Below, one piece after another: positions 9,280 to 18,993 of a stretch of 59,246 nt of DNA (the stretch's first letter is position 1; each line of letters opens with the position of its first letter). The notes under the pieces were generated by a model that had not been told where the DNA came from, ran no database searches, and saw nothing but the letters and a program-made list of their open reading frames with translations. A program made the position numbers and the translations under genes. The stretch is from Pyrinomonadaceae bacterium (GTDB lineage: Bacteria > Acidobacteriota > Blastocatellia > Pyrinomonadales > Pyrinomonadaceae). The stretch spans positions 1 to 59,246 of the forward strand of contig JAUZFQ010000016.1 of NCBI GenBank assembly GCA_030838445.1. Direction: 5' to 3'.

Positions 9280-12200
9280 TTGCGTAAGTTTGACGAAAAA
9301 ATCGAAGCGCTCGTGCGCGACCTGCCGGACGCGGAGGGGGCGCGCATGTTCTACGAACGGCTCGCGGCGGACGACGCGCGCGCAGCGCAGAAGCTCGCGC
9401 GCGACGAGGGGCTGCTCGCTGACGCGCTCGCGCTCGCGGCGTGGAGTCCTCTGCTCGGCACGACGCTCGCGCAGAACCCGGACTACTTGCAGTGGCTCGC
9501 GCGCGAACGCGCGGATACACACGTGCGGACGACGGAGGAGTTGGGCGAGTCGCTCGCGCGCTTCGGGCTGACGCATTCGCGGGTCGAGCCGCAAGTTTTG
9601 CTCGCGCGTTTCCGGCGGCGCGAGTTGCTGCGCGTCTACCTGCACGACCTGCGCCGCACCAACTCCATCGTCGAGACGACCGAGGAACTCTCGAACCTCG
9701 CCGACGCCGTGCTCGCCTACGCGCTCAACCTCGCGCGTCAGGAGTTGGACAACCGCCACGGCGCGCCGCTCTCGACGGACGCGCGCGGGCGCAAGACGAC
9801 CGCGAGTTTCTGCGTCGTCGCGCTCGGCAAACTCGGCTCGCGCGAACTCAACTACGCCTCCGACATAGACCTCCTCTTCCTCTACTCCGACGACGGCGAG
9901 ACTTCCGGCGCGGGCGAACGCGGCGCGACGACCAACCGCGAATACTTCAATCGTCTCGCCGAACTGACGACGCGCCTCGTCGGTCGACAGTCGGGCGAAG
10001 GCGCGGCCTACCGCGTGGACTTGCGCCTGCGCCCGCACGGCCGCGACGGCGCGCTCAGTTGCTCGCTCGCCGAAGCCCTCAGCTACTACCGCGCGAAGGC
10101 GCAGGCGTGGGAACTGCAAACGCTCATCCGTTCGCGCGCCGCCGCCGGGACGAGTGCGCTCTACACGCGCTTCGCCGAAGAGGTGCGCGCGCGCGTCTAC
10201 ACGCACGCCGCGTCCGTCGAAGAGGCGTTGAGGAACGTCCGCCTCGCCAAGCAGAAGATTGACCGCCAGCACGCCGACCGCTCGCGCGGCTTCAACGTCA
10301 AACTCGGCCGCGGCGGCATCCGCGAGATCGAGTTCATCGCGCAAGCCCTCCAACTCGCGCACGGCGCGCACGACAGTTGGCTGCACGCGCCGCACACGCT
10401 CATCAGCCTCGGCCGACTCGCCGACCGCGGTCTCGTCGGCGAGCGTGAGCGCACCGAACTCTCCGACGCCTACGCCTTCCTGCGCATGCTCGAACACCGG
10501 CTGCAAATGGAGCACGGCCTGCAAACTCACTCCGTCCCCGACGAAGCTGCGCGGCGCGCGCTCGTCGCGCGGCGGATGAACTTCGCAGGCGCGGACGCGC
10601 TCGCCGACTTCAACCGCGCGCTCGAACTCCACACCGCGCGCGTCCGCGCCGCCTACGAACGCGTCTTCAGCGAGCCGCACGACGAGGCCGCGCCCGACGC
10701 GCACACCACGCCGCACGCCAACGCGCAGCAGACGACGAACGCCGACGCCGCAACAGCCAAGACTCTGACGACTGCCATAGACGCCGCGACGCGCGACGCG
10801 ACAGTTGCAGCCGCGACGAGCGACACAACAGTCAACGCGGCGACAGGCGATGCGATAGTCAACGCGGCGACGGGTGAGAACGCGACCGGCGACACCGGGA
10901 CTGATGAAGCCACGACCCGCGACGCGACACGTAACGCCGCGACGGGCGACGCGGCAGGTGATTCAACAGCCAAGGAGTCTCTCGCCGCAGACGATGCGAA
11001 CGCCGCTGAGCAAACGGACGCTGCCGACGAAGCAGATGCCGCGACGCTCGGCGACGCGCACCCACGCGCTGCGCCGTTTCGTGAGCCGCGTCTCGAAGTC
11101 GCATCGGGCGTACACGCGGACGCCGCCGCGACGCTGGCCGCCGCGCAGGTCTTCGCGCCCCGCCTCATTCCCGTTAGCGGCCATGTCAACCTCAACCCGC
11201 GCGAGACGCAGGCCGCTCCTGCGAACACCAACGCGACGGTGGCACGCGTCGTGCGACTACTCCACGACGCGGCGCACGACTCGCTCAACCCCCGCCGCGC
11301 GCTCTCCTACGTCGCGCGCGTCGCCGCCTCGCTCGACAAGTCGAGCGCAAACGTCGAACTCTCCGCGGAGAGTCTGCGCGCGCTCGTCCGGCTCTGCGGC
11401 GCGTCCGAGTTCTTCGGCGAGATGATCGCGGGCAACCCCGCGTTGATCCCCGCGCTCGGCAACGCGGGCGGGGAAGCGTCCGGCGAGCGCGACTACCGCG
11501 CGTTGCTGCGCCGCGAGATTGATCGCGAGTCGAGCTTTCGCGCGGAGTTGATCGCGCTGCGCCGCGCGTGGGCGCAACTGCTCGTCGAGACGGGCGCGCG
11601 CGACGCACGCGGCGAACTCTCGCACGCCGAGTCGAACCGCTTGCAGACCGAACTCGCCGCAGCAAGCATCAACGCCGCTTACTTCATCGCGCGCCGCGAG
11701 CTGGCGCGGCGTTACGGCAACCTCGCGGCGGGGCCGCGCCTCGCCGTCCTCGCCCTCGGCCGCCTCGCGAGCGGCGGGATGGACTACGGCTCTGATCTCG
11801 ATCTCGTCATCATCTACGACGCGCGCGTCCGGTCGCCCGTCAGCGCGCTCACGAAAGACGAGGCTTACACGCGGCTCGTCGAGTTGATGGTCTCGGCCTT
11901 GTCGAGCCTGACGCGCGCGGGCTACGTCTACCGCGTTGACCTGCGCCTGCGTCCCGACGGGAAGAACGGCGCGCTCGTGCGCAGCGACGCGTCGTTCGCC
12001 GAATACCTGCGCGCGCGGACGGGCGTCTGGGAGTGGCTGGCTTACGTGAAACTGCGCGCGGTCGGCGGCGACCTCGAACTGGGGCGCGCGGCCGAAGCGT
12101 CAGCGCGTCGCGTGATCCACGAGGCGGCGCGTGCGTGCGATGCGGAAGAGTTGCGACGTGAGACGCGCCGCGTGCGCGAGCGTCTCGAACACGAGCGCGG

Positions 12201-12612
12201 CGCTGGTAGCGTCGCGGGGCGCGGCGCGATTGACATCAAGTTCGGCGCGGGCGGCATGCTCGACGTGTACTTCGCCGCGCGCTACCTGCAACTGCGCGAC
12301 GACGTGCGCGACGCGGGCGCGGATCGTTCGACGCGGACGACGCTCGCGCGACTGCGCGACGCCGGTTCGCTCGACGCCGAGACGCACCGCACGCTCTCGG
12401 AAGGCTACGACACCCTGCGCGCGCTCGACCATCACCTGCGCCTCATCGCAGGGCGTTCGTCGCGCCTGCCCGCCGCGCCCGACCACGCCGTCCTACGCGA
12501 CCTCGCGCGCTCCGTCGGGCACGACTCGGCCGCCGCGCTCACAGACACCCTGCGCGCGCGCATGTCTGCGATCCGCGCGGCCTACGACCGCATCACGACC
12601 CGCGAGGATTGA
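9280..12612 (+). CDS. glnE: glutamine synthetase adenylyltransferase/deadenylylase with expanded linker
   Basis: Bifunctional enzyme that adenylylates and deadenylylates GlnA in response to nitrogen. It is 1110 aa against roughly 950-1000 usual. Two nucleotidyltransferase halves are visible: N-terminal KLGSRELNYASDIDLLFLY with RVDLRLRPHGRDG, and C-terminal RLASGGMDYGSDLDLVIIY with RVDLRLRPDGKNG. Each is followed by a helical regulatory domain (GRGGIREIEFIAQ; GAGGMLDVYFAARYL). Between the halves, about residues 465-615, lies a low-complexity Ala/Thr/Asp stretch (VNAATGDAIVNAATGENATG) that accounts for the extra length. The start is a TTG near 9281 preceded only 9 bases earlier by TACAAT, so translation may be leaderless. 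Confidence 0.93.
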   Translation: MRKFDEKIEALVRDLPDAEGARMFYERLAADDARAAQKLARDEGLLADALALAAWSPLLGTTLAQNPDYLQWLARERADTHVRTTEELGESLARFGLTHSRVEPQVLLARFRRRELLRVYLHDLRRTNSIVETTEELSNLADAVLAYALNLARQELDNRHGAPLSTDARGRKTTASFCVVALGKLGSRELNYASDIDLLFLYSDDGETSGAGERGATTNREYFNRLAELTTRLVGRQSGEGAAYRVDLRLRPHGRDGALSCSLAEALSYYRAKAQAWELQTLIRSRAAAGTSALYTRFAEEVRARVYTHAASVEEALRNVRLAKQKIDRQHADRSRGFNVKLGRGGIREIEFIAQALQLAHGAHDSWLHAPHTLISLGRLADRGLVGERERTELSDAYAFLRMLEHRLQMEHGLQTHSVPDEAARRALVARRMNFAGADALADFNRALELHTARVRAAYERVFSEPHDEAAPDAHTTPHANAQQTTNADAATAKTLTTAIDAATRDATVAAATSDTTVNAATGDAIVNAATGENATGDTGTDEATTRDATRNAATGDAAGDSTAKESLAADDANAAEQTDAADEADAATLGDAHPRAAPFREPRLEVASGVHADAAATLAAAQVFAPRLIPVSGHVNLNPRETQAAPANTNATVARVVRLLHDAAHDSLNPRRALSYVARVAASLDKSSANVELSAESLRALVRLCGASEFFGEMIAGNPALIPALGNAGGEASGERDYRALLRREIDRESSFRAELIALRRAWAQLLVETGARDARGELSHAESNRLQTELAAASINAAYFIARRELARRYGNLAAGPRLAVLALGRLASGGMDYGSDLDLVIIYDARVRSPVSALTKDEAYTRLVELMVSALSSLTRAGYVYRVDLRLRPDGKNGALVRSDASFAEYLRARTGVWEWLAYVKLRAVGGDLELGRAAEASARRVIHEAARACDAEELRRETRRVRERLEHERGAGSVAGRGAIDIKFGAGGMLDVYFAARYLQLRDDVRDAGADRSTRTTLARLRDAGSLDAETHRTLSEGYDTLRALDHHLRLIAGRSSRLPAAPDHAVLRDLARSVGHDSAAALTDTLRARMSAIRAAYDRITTRED

Positions 12613-12655
12613 CGCCGAACGGCGTCGTGCGATTGACGCCTAACGGCATCGGGCG
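12607..12655. terminator. short hairpins in a 24-nt direct repeat between glnE and GH47
   Basis: GACGCC-GAAC-GGCGTC (12611-12626) is a perfect 6-bp stem; the unit is repeated once with small changes (GACGCCTAACGGCATC, 12635-12650). It stands between two convergent genes. There is no T-tract, so intrinsic termination is uncertain. Confidence 0.4.
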
Positions 12656-12679
12656 TCGGCACGAGCGCGGCAAACGTGT

Positions 12680-14107
12680 TCATGCCTGACGGCGTTTCGT
12701 CTTCGGCGGCGCGTTCACCCACGTCTTCCTGATCGGGTGGGCTTCGGTGTTGAAGACGACCTGTCGGAAATTCAGCACGCGCGGCGACGCGTGGAGCAAA
12801 TAAAAATACTTGAACGTTTCCGCCAGCACGAAGCTCTCCATCACGTCCGCTTTCTCTTTCGTCACGACGCTCTTCAAACTCGCGTAGCCCGCCTCCGTCC
12901 GGCACGCCTTCACGAAGTCCGCGAACATCGTCTCGCCCATGCGCAGGTATTTCGGGTCGCCGGTCAGGCGGTGCAGGTAATAAGCCGACTCGACGATTTC
13001 GGGGCGCAGGGCGTATCCGGCATCTTTAACTTGCATCGTCCGGTAGTCGAGTTCCTCCGGCTCGACGCCGTGCAGTTGCCACATCTTGAAAGACGACTCT
13101 TGCAGACGCCGCGCGCGCCGCAGATCGCCGGAGAGGGCGAGGACGGCCGGGAAGAAAGCGTCGAGCGCGCCGTAGGTGGTGGCCGCGCGCCGCCCCGTGT
13201 CCATGTCGGCGTGGCCGTACCAGAGCGCGTTGGGCGTGTCGTCGGCGAGATGTCGGTTGATGGCACGGATGTGCGTGCGCCACATCCGGCGGCAGTCTTC
13301 GTCGCCGAACAGTAGCCAGCACTTCAACAGGTATTCATAGTAAGAATCAATCTCGGCGCTGATGCTGCTGTTGCGGTTCGTCCACTCGCCCGTCTCCACG
13401 TTGATCCGCTGCCCGACGAGTCCGATGGTCGAGCGGCGTTTATAGACTTCGACCAGCGAGCGTTTGGCCTTTTGGTAAAAGACGGGCTTGCCGGTCAGCT
13501 TGCTGAGCGTGCCGAACTCGATGAGGAGCGTCCCGGCTTCGGCCGGGTTGGTGATGGGCTGGCGCACCGCGCCGGTCTTCAAGTTGACGTACATGTAGGG
13601 GATGCCCGTCGGCGACTCGAAGGCCGGAAGCAAGCGCGTGCCGAGGTCTTCGGCGAGCGCGAGCAGACGCCGGTCGCCGGTCAACTGGTAGCCCGACAGC
13701 AGCCCGCCGAGCAGCCGGATCGTGACCTCGAAATTCTTGACGCTCACGTCCTTGTCGAAAGAGAGTCGTTCGACGATCAACTGCTTCGTCTTCTCCGCTT
13801 CCTCTTTGAGACCCATCAGGATCATCGTGTCGAGCGCATCCACGGGCGTCATCAGGAGCGTCTCTTTGTACCAGTCGTGCGGCGCTTTGCTCAGAGGCCG
13901 CAGCGCGTCGTGCCCCCACGCGTAACGCTCGTAACCACGCCACGCGTGCAGAAACTCCGCGCGCACCTGCTCAGCCACACGCGCCTGCTCAGCCACGTGC
14001 AGTTGCTCTTGAGACCGCCCGCGTCTCTGCGTGGCGCGCGCTGCGGGTGACGCGCCGCCCGCGAGGACGGCGAGCAGCAACAGGACTGCGACGGCTCTGT
14101 TTCTCAT
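12680..14107 (-). CDS. exported glycoside hydrolase family 47 (alpha-1,2-mannosidase type)
   Basis: 475 aa from the ATG at 14107, followed by a signal peptide (AVAVLLLLAVLAGGASPAAR). GH47 enzymes are Ca-dependent inverting alpha-1,2-mannosidases, best known from eukaryotic glycoprotein trimming, with fewer bacterial members. Seen: FLHAWRGYERYAWGHDALRP, LMTPVDALDTMILMG, SAEIDSYYEYLLK (family catalytic acid region), YALRPEIVESAYYLHRLTGD, VMESFVLAETFKYFYLL and VFNTEAHP, where the Thr binds the Ca ion. All key GH47 blocks are present, so it is probably active. Likely exported to the periplasm or beyond; no linked glycan genes are next to it. Confidence 0.92.
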   Translation of the reverse strand: MRNRAVAVLLLLAVLAGGASPAARATQRRGRSQEQLHVAEQARVAEQVRAEFLHAWRGYERYAWGHDALRPLSKAPHDWYKETLLMTPVDALDTMILMGLKEEAEKTKQLIVERLSFDKDVSVKNFEVTIRLLGGLLSGYQLTGDRRLLALAEDLGTRLLPAFESPTGIPYMYVNLKTGAVRQPITNPAEAGTLLIEFGTLSKLTGKPVFYQKAKRSLVEVYKRRSTIGLVGQRINVETGEWTNRNSSISAEIDSYYEYLLKCWLLFGDEDCRRMWRTHIRAINRHLADDTPNALWYGHADMDTGRRAATTYGALDAFFPAVLALSGDLRRARRLQESSFKMWQLHGVEPEELDYRTMQVKDAGYALRPEIVESAYYLHRLTGDPKYLRMGETMFADFVKACRTEAGYASLKSVVTKEKADVMESFVLAETFKYFYLLHASPRVLNFRQVVFNTEAHPIRKTWVNAPPKTKRRQA

Positions 14108-14200
14108 CACGTTTGACCTCGGTTGAAAGTAAGTCGTCATGCGGCAAAGTAACTTGTCACGCGACGCATCGCGTCTCTCGTTAGTGTGCGCGCCCGCTTA

Positions 14201-14252
14201 GTTTGAACGGACGCGCTCTCTGCTTCGTTTGAACGGATGTGCTCTTTGTTAC
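14201..14252. repeat. 26-nt tandem repeat, two units
   Basis: Units GTTTGAACGGACGCGCTCTC... (14201-14226) and GTTTGAACGGATGTGCTCTT... (14227-14252) lie between two co-directional genes, just after the amidohydrolase. Function unknown. Confidence 0.6.
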
Positions 14253-14265
14253 TTTTGCCTATCGT

Positions 14266-15615
14266 TTACTTTTGGCGGTCGTTCTTATAGACGACGCCCT
14301 CTTTCATGACGAAGAAAACTTTTTCGGTTTCGCGTATGTCGCGCAGGGGGTCGCCGGGGACGGCGATGATGTCTGCGAGTTTGCCGGGGGCGATAGTGCC
14401 GAGTTGATCGGAGAGGCCGAAGAGTTCGGCGTTGACGGAGGTGGCGGCGCGCAGCGCGTCCACGGGGCGCATGCCGAGTTCGACCATAAGACGAAACTCT
14501 TCTGCGTTGCGCCCGTGCGGATAGACGGCGGCGTCCGTGCCGAAGGCGATCCGCACCCCTTTGGCGACGGCCTTGCGGAACATGCCCTGAATGCTGGCGA
14601 TGGCGGCGCGCGCTTTGGCTTCGACGTTCGGCGGCATGTAGAGGCCGCGGTCGAGTTTCTCGCGCAGGTTGTACGGAGCCAGCAGCGTGGCGACGAGAAA
14701 AGTGCCTTTCGCCTTCATCATGTCGAGCGCCTCGTCGTCGAGAAACGAGCCGTGCTCGATTGAGTCAATCCCGGCGCGGATGGCGCGCTTCGCCCCTTCC
14801 GCGCCGTGCGCGTGGGCGGCGGTCTTGCGCCGGAGTGCGTGCGCTTCGTCAACGAGCGCGTCGAGTTCTGCTTGCGTCAGTTGCGGCGAGTTAACGTCGC
14901 CCGTCAGAGAGAGGACGCCGCCCGTGGCGCAGACTTTGATCACGTCCGCGCCGCGCTTGATGTTGAGACGGACGGCAGCGCGCACGGCGTCCGCGCCGTT
15001 GGCGACGGCATCCTCGACGCCGGTCGAGCGGTCGAAGATGCCGGGGCGGTAGCCGCCCGTCGGGTCGCAGTGGCCGCCCGTCGCGCCGATGGCGCGCACA
15101 GCCGCGAGGATGCGCGGCCCCGGCACTTTGCCGTTGCGGATGGCGTTGCGTAAACCGATGTCTATGAGATCGCTCGACCCCAGATCGCGGATCGTGGTGA
15201 AGCCGATCAAGAGTGTCTTGCGCGCGTGGACGGTGGCGTCGAGCGCCTGTTCGGGGACGGACTTTTTGAAGTTGTCGAGTTCGTCCTGCTTCCAGTCGTC
15301 AGTGGCCTCGCTCGTGATGTGCGTGTGCGCGTCCATGAAACCGGGCAGGAGCGTCGCGTCGCCGAGATCGATCACCTCCGCGCCCGCCGGAATCTGCGCG
15401 TTCAAGGCGAGCGACTGAATCCGCCCGTCCACGACGACGATCACGCCGGGCGTGAGCAGCCGTTCGTTCCGCCCGTCGAAGATGCGCGCGGCCTTGATGA
15501 CGATGGTGCGTGGCGTAGTCGGCGACGGCGCGCTGCGCTGCTGTTGCTGTGCGTGAGATGTGGAAGTTGACGCGAAGAAGAGAAGGGCGAGTAAACAGGC
15601 GCAAAGTTTTTTCAT
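14266..15615 (-). CDS. exported amidohydrolase (imidazolonepropionase/prolidase-like)
   Basis: 449 aa. A signal peptide (LCACLLALLFFASTSTSHAQ) precedes a metal-dependent amidohydrolase. Seen: the metal motif LLPGFMDAHTHI (HxH), a Lys in GADVIKVCATGG typical of the carboxylated or structural lysine, metal-binding histidines in AAHAHGAEGAKRA and DSIEHGSFLD, the catalytic Asp in RIAFGTDAAVYPHG, and the C-terminal LGTIAPGKLADIIAVPGDPL. Exported relatives often cleave Xaa-Pro or other dipeptides, but the substrate cannot be assigned. Confidence 0.88.
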   Translation of the reverse strand: MKKLCACLLALLFFASTSTSHAQQQQRSAPSPTTPRTIVIKAARIFDGRNERLLTPGVIVVVDGRIQSLALNAQIPAGAEVIDLGDATLLPGFMDAHTHITSEATDDWKQDELDNFKKSVPEQALDATVHARKTLLIGFTTIRDLGSSDLIDIGLRNAIRNGKVPGPRILAAVRAIGATGGHCDPTGGYRPGIFDRSTGVEDAVANGADAVRAAVRLNIKRGADVIKVCATGGVLSLTGDVNSPQLTQAELDALVDEAHALRRKTAAHAHGAEGAKRAIRAGIDSIEHGSFLDDEALDMMKAKGTFLVATLLAPYNLREKLDRGLYMPPNVEAKARAAIASIQGMFRKAVAKGVRIAFGTDAAVYPHGRNAEEFRLMVELGMRPVDALRAATSVNAELFGLSDQLGTIAPGKLADIIAVPGDPLRDIRETEKVFFVMKEGVVYKNDRQK

Positions 15616-15669
15616 GTGGACGCTCCGGGGATGTCGTTTGGATTGTTGGAACTCATGCGTGCTTCCGCG

Positions 15670-15891
15670 TCATGTCTCAAGCGGCGCGTTGCCCGTCTCT
15701 TCGTGCCAGCAGCGCACGCACCAGAGGTGTCGCGCGGCGCGTTCTTCGAGTGGGAGATCGGCGGCAGACGGCAGGCGGCGCACGACCTCTTGCTCGCCCG
15801 CGTCGAGTTCGTCCCACGCGCGCAGTCGCGTCGCGTCGCAGCGCGGGCAACTCCCGACCTTCCGTTGTTCATTCAACGCGTCGCCGTTCAT
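15670..15891 (-). CDS. small zinc-ribbon-like protein
   Basis: 73 aa with two Cys pairs, CPRC near residue 15 and CVRC near residue 58, fitting a four-Cys zinc ribbon. The ATG at 15891 follows CGGAGCG. The middle is acidic and helical (WDELDAGEQEVVRRLPSA). It lies 54 bases upstream of the amidohydrolase on the same strand. Function unknown. Confidence 0.65.
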   Translation of the reverse strand: MNGDALNEQRKVGSCPRCDATRLRAWDELDAGEQEVVRRLPSAADLPLEERAARHLWCVRCWHEETGNAPLET

Positions 15892-15933
15892 GTTTTGTCG
15901 CTCCGAAAGATCGAACGATCTTTCACTTTAGGT

Positions 15934-15963
15934 TTGAGTGTCGCAACTGAGACAAGGTAATAT
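15934..15963 (+). promoter_or_regulatory. possible promoter of the M14 peptidase gene
   Basis: TTGAGT (15934-15939) and TAATAT (15958-15963) are separated by 18 bases and point to the gene starting at 16013. Match to consensus is moderate. Confidence 0.4.
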
Positions 15964-16012
15964 CGTCGCCGTCTTTAACATACTCTCGGAAAAACAGAAA
16001 GCTGCCTGACAC

Positions 16013-18988
16013 ATGATCCAGAACGGTCGCGCCCGCGCTCTCCTTCTGCTCGCCGCCCTTGCCTGCGTCCTCTCATTCAATTCACCCGCACAGGCGCAAC
16101 GCGATGATTCGCGCTTCGACTTTTACGCGCGTGGCCCTTACCGCGAGAGCGTGCCGCGCCCGCAAGCGACGACGCGCTTCGACGTGGGCGACTTCCACAC
16201 GAACTACGCGACGATGGAGCGCGTCGTCGAGCGCATCGCCGCCGCCGCGCCCGACCGCGTGCGCGTCACCGACATCGGCGAGACGAACGAGCACCGCATG
16301 ATGCACCTGCTCGTTATCTCCGCGCCGGAAAATTTGCAGCGGCTCGATCAGATCAAAGCGAACGTCGCGCGCCTCGCCGACCCGCGCGCGACTACGCAAG
16401 CAGAGGCCGCGCGCATCGCCGCCGAGACGCCCGTCATCTCGTTTATGAGCTACACGATTCACGGCAACGAGTCGGCGTCGTTCGAGGCGATGATGCAGGT
16501 CGTCTATCAACTTGCCGCGTCGAACGAACCGGCGACGCTCGACATCCTGAAGAACACAATCGTCCTCGTTAACGTCTGCTCGAACCCCGACGGCCACGAG
16601 CGTTTCGTGACGTGGTACAACTCGTTCGGCACGGGCAACTCCGACCCGCTCGCGGGCGAACACCGCGAGCCTTGGTCGATCTGGGGGCGCGCGAATCATT
16701 ACCGCTTCGATCTCAACCGCGACAACCTCGCCGCCACGCAAGTAGAGACGCGCAATCTACAGCACCCCTACCTCGACTGGAATCCGCAACTCTTCGTGGA
16801 TCATCACGGCCAGCCGTCGCAGTATTTCTTCCCGCCCGCCGCGCTCCCCGTCAACCCGAACCTCCCGCCCGCGCAGACCTCGCGTTGGCTCACCGAGTTC
16901 GGCCGCGCCAACGCCGCGCAGTTCGACGCGCGCAACTGGGACTACTACGTGCGCGACGTGTTCGATCTCTTCGGCCCGTTCTTCTGGGACTCGTGGCCTG
17001 CTTTGAACGGCGCGACCGGCATGACTTACGAGACGGACGGCGGCGGCACAAAGGGCTACGCGTGGCGGCGCGACGACGACACCGTCGTCACTTTGCGCTC
17101 GGCCATCGCCAAGCACTTCGTCGCGTCACTGACGACGCTTGAGACGGCGGCGCGCAACCGCGAGGCGCGTCTGAAAGACTTCTACGAGTTCAAACAGAGC
17201 GCGCTCGAAGAGGGGCGGCGCGAGGGGATGCGGCGCATCGTGATCGTGCCGGGACGCGACCCTGCACGCGCGGCCGATCTGGCCGACGTGCTCTTGCGTT
17301 CGGGGATCGAAGTGAGCGTGGCGAGCGAATCGTTCCGCTCGACGAGCGCACGCGCACACGCGGCGGGCGGCGCGGCGCGCGCGGAGGCGCGCACGTTCCC
17401 CGCAGGCTCTTACGTCGTCGAACTCGCGCAGCCGCAGAAGCGTCTCGCCAAAGCCCTGCTCGAACCCGACACGGAACTCGACCCCGCGTTCGTGCGCGAT
17501 CAACTCGCGCGTTTCGCGCGCAACCAGCGGCGCGGCGCGAGCGCGTCGAAAGAGGATTACGGCTTTTACGACGTGACGGCGTGGTCGCTGCCGCTCGTCT
17601 TCGGCGTCGAAGCCTACTCGACGGGCGACGCGCAGGCGGTCGCGTCCGTCGCCTTGCGCGCCGCGCCCACGTCGGGCGAGACGACCGCCGACGCCCTGCG
17701 CGCTTCGGGCGAGCGTCTGCTCTCGCGTCGCCTCGGCGTCGCGGGGCGCGCCTCGGTCGCCTACATCATCCCTTACGAGACGAACGGCGCGGCCTCGCTC
17801 GCCTACCGTCTGCTGCGCGAGAACTACAAACTCGCCGTCGCCACGCGCACCCTCAACGCGGGCGGGCGCGACTGGCCGCGCGGCACAATCGTCGTGCGCG
17901 TCTCGCGCAACCCCGACACGCTGCACGAAGCCATCGCGCGGCTCGCGCGAGAGGCGAGCGTTGAAGTCACCTCCGTTAATTCCGGTTTCATCGAGACGGG
18001 CGACACGAGCATCGGCTCGGAAGCGGTCGTCTCTTTGAAGCGGCCGCGCATCATCGTCGTCGCCGACGAACCCGTGAGCCAGACGGGCTACGGCGCGATG
18101 TGGTGGACGTTCGAGCGTTACGGCGTGGACTTCACGCCGATGACCATTGCGAATCTCCGGCGCGCGAACCTCGACCAGTACAACGTGATCATCATGCCCG
18201 ACGGTTCGGCGGGCGGTTACATGGGCGCGCTCGGAGCAAGCGGAGTCTCGACGTTGCGCGCGTGGGTGCAGCGCGGCGGCACGCTCGTTTGCGTCAAGGG
18301 CGCGGCGGTCTTCGCGGCCTTGAAGGAGGTCAACTTAACTTCCTCGCGACTCGTCGGCAGCGACGACGACGAGCAGCGCGATCAGAAGACGCCCGACGAC
18401 GCGGAAGCGCAAGCGACGCCCAGCCCTTCGCCATTGTCCAGCCCGACGCCCGCGACGCCCGAAGCCACGCAGCAGCGCGAGCAAACAGCGACGGCGCGCA
18501 ACCGCCGGCAGGCGACGCAGACCGCCACCGAGCAGCAGCGCGAGGCGCAAGACCGCAGCGAGAAGCTCGACGGCGCGCCGCCCGACCTGCCGCCCATCGC
18601 GTCGCCCTCGGCGCGGCCGGGACGCGTGCCCGAAGCCGTCCCCGGCGCGATCTTCCGCGCCACCGTGGATCGCTCGACGCCGCTGACCTACGGCTACGAA
18701 GACGCGTCGCTCCCCGTGCTCATCGACTCGGCCTACTTCTTCCGCCCGTCGAAGGAAGGCACGAACGCCGTCGTCTTCACGGGCGAAGCGAATCAACCGT
18801 TGCGTCTCGCCGGTTTCATCTGGCCGAACAACACGGAGCGGCTCTTGCGCGGCACGGCGCACGTCATCGAAGAACCGACGGGGCGCGGCCACGTCGTCCT
18901 CTACGCCGAAGACCCGAACTATCGCGGCTTCTGGCGTGCGACCACGCGTCTGTTCTTCAACTCGTTTCTCTTTCAACCAACGTTTTAG
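16013..18988 (+). CDS. large exported M14-family zinc carboxypeptidase-like protein
   Basis: 991 aa. A signal peptide (LLLLAALACVLSFNSPAQAQ) precedes an M14 domain. Seen: YTIHGNESAS (the HxxE zinc pair), SNPDGHERF, LNRDN, VDHHGQPSQYFFPP (third zinc His region) and MTYETDGGG, a candidate for the catalytic Glu. The C-terminal half contains a glutamine-amidotransferase-like segment (YNVIIMPDGSAGGYMGALG) and a Pro/Gln/Thr-rich low-complexity stretch near residues 785-875, then a beta-rich end. This layout is common for large M14 proteins of soil bacteria. Its substrate, presumably extracellular peptides, is inferred. Confidence 0.9.
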   Translation: MIQNGRARALLLLAALACVLSFNSPAQAQRDDSRFDFYARGPYRESVPRPQATTRFDVGDFHTNYATMERVVERIAAAAPDRVRVTDIGETNEHRMMHLLVISAPENLQRLDQIKANVARLADPRATTQAEAARIAAETPVISFMSYTIHGNESASFEAMMQVVYQLAASNEPATLDILKNTIVLVNVCSNPDGHERFVTWYNSFGTGNSDPLAGEHREPWSIWGRANHYRFDLNRDNLAATQVETRNLQHPYLDWNPQLFVDHHGQPSQYFFPPAALPVNPNLPPAQTSRWLTEFGRANAAQFDARNWDYYVRDVFDLFGPFFWDSWPALNGATGMTYETDGGGTKGYAWRRDDDTVVTLRSAIAKHFVASLTTLETAARNREARLKDFYEFKQSALEEGRREGMRRIVIVPGRDPARAADLADVLLRSGIEVSVASESFRSTSARAHAAGGAARAEARTFPAGSYVVELAQPQKRLAKALLEPDTELDPAFVRDQLARFARNQRRGASASKEDYGFYDVTAWSLPLVFGVEAYSTGDAQAVASVALRAAPTSGETTADALRASGERLLSRRLGVAGRASVAYIIPYETNGAASLAYRLLRENYKLAVATRTLNAGGRDWPRGTIVVRVSRNPDTLHEAIARLAREASVEVTSVNSGFIETGDTSIGSEAVVSLKRPRIIVVADEPVSQTGYGAMWWTFERYGVDFTPMTIANLRRANLDQYNVIIMPDGSAGGYMGALGASGVSTLRAWVQRGGTLVCVKGAAVFAALKEVNLTSSRLVGSDDDEQRDQKTPDDAEAQATPSPSPLSSPTPATPEATQQREQTATARNRRQATQTATEQQREAQDRSEKLDGAPPDLPPIASPSARPGRVPEAVPGAIFRATVDRSTPLTYGYEDASLPVLIDSAYFFRPSKEGTNAVVFTGEANQPLRLAGFIWPNNTERLLRGTAHVIEEPTGRGHVVLYAEDPNYRGFWRATTRLFFNSFLFQPTF

Positions 18989-18993
18989 AAAAA

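Noticed and set aside
9223-10716. 497-codon open frame antisense to glnE
   Set aside because: Composition (Arg, Val, Ala, Glu) and full overlap with the intact GlnE N-terminal half mark it as a shadow.
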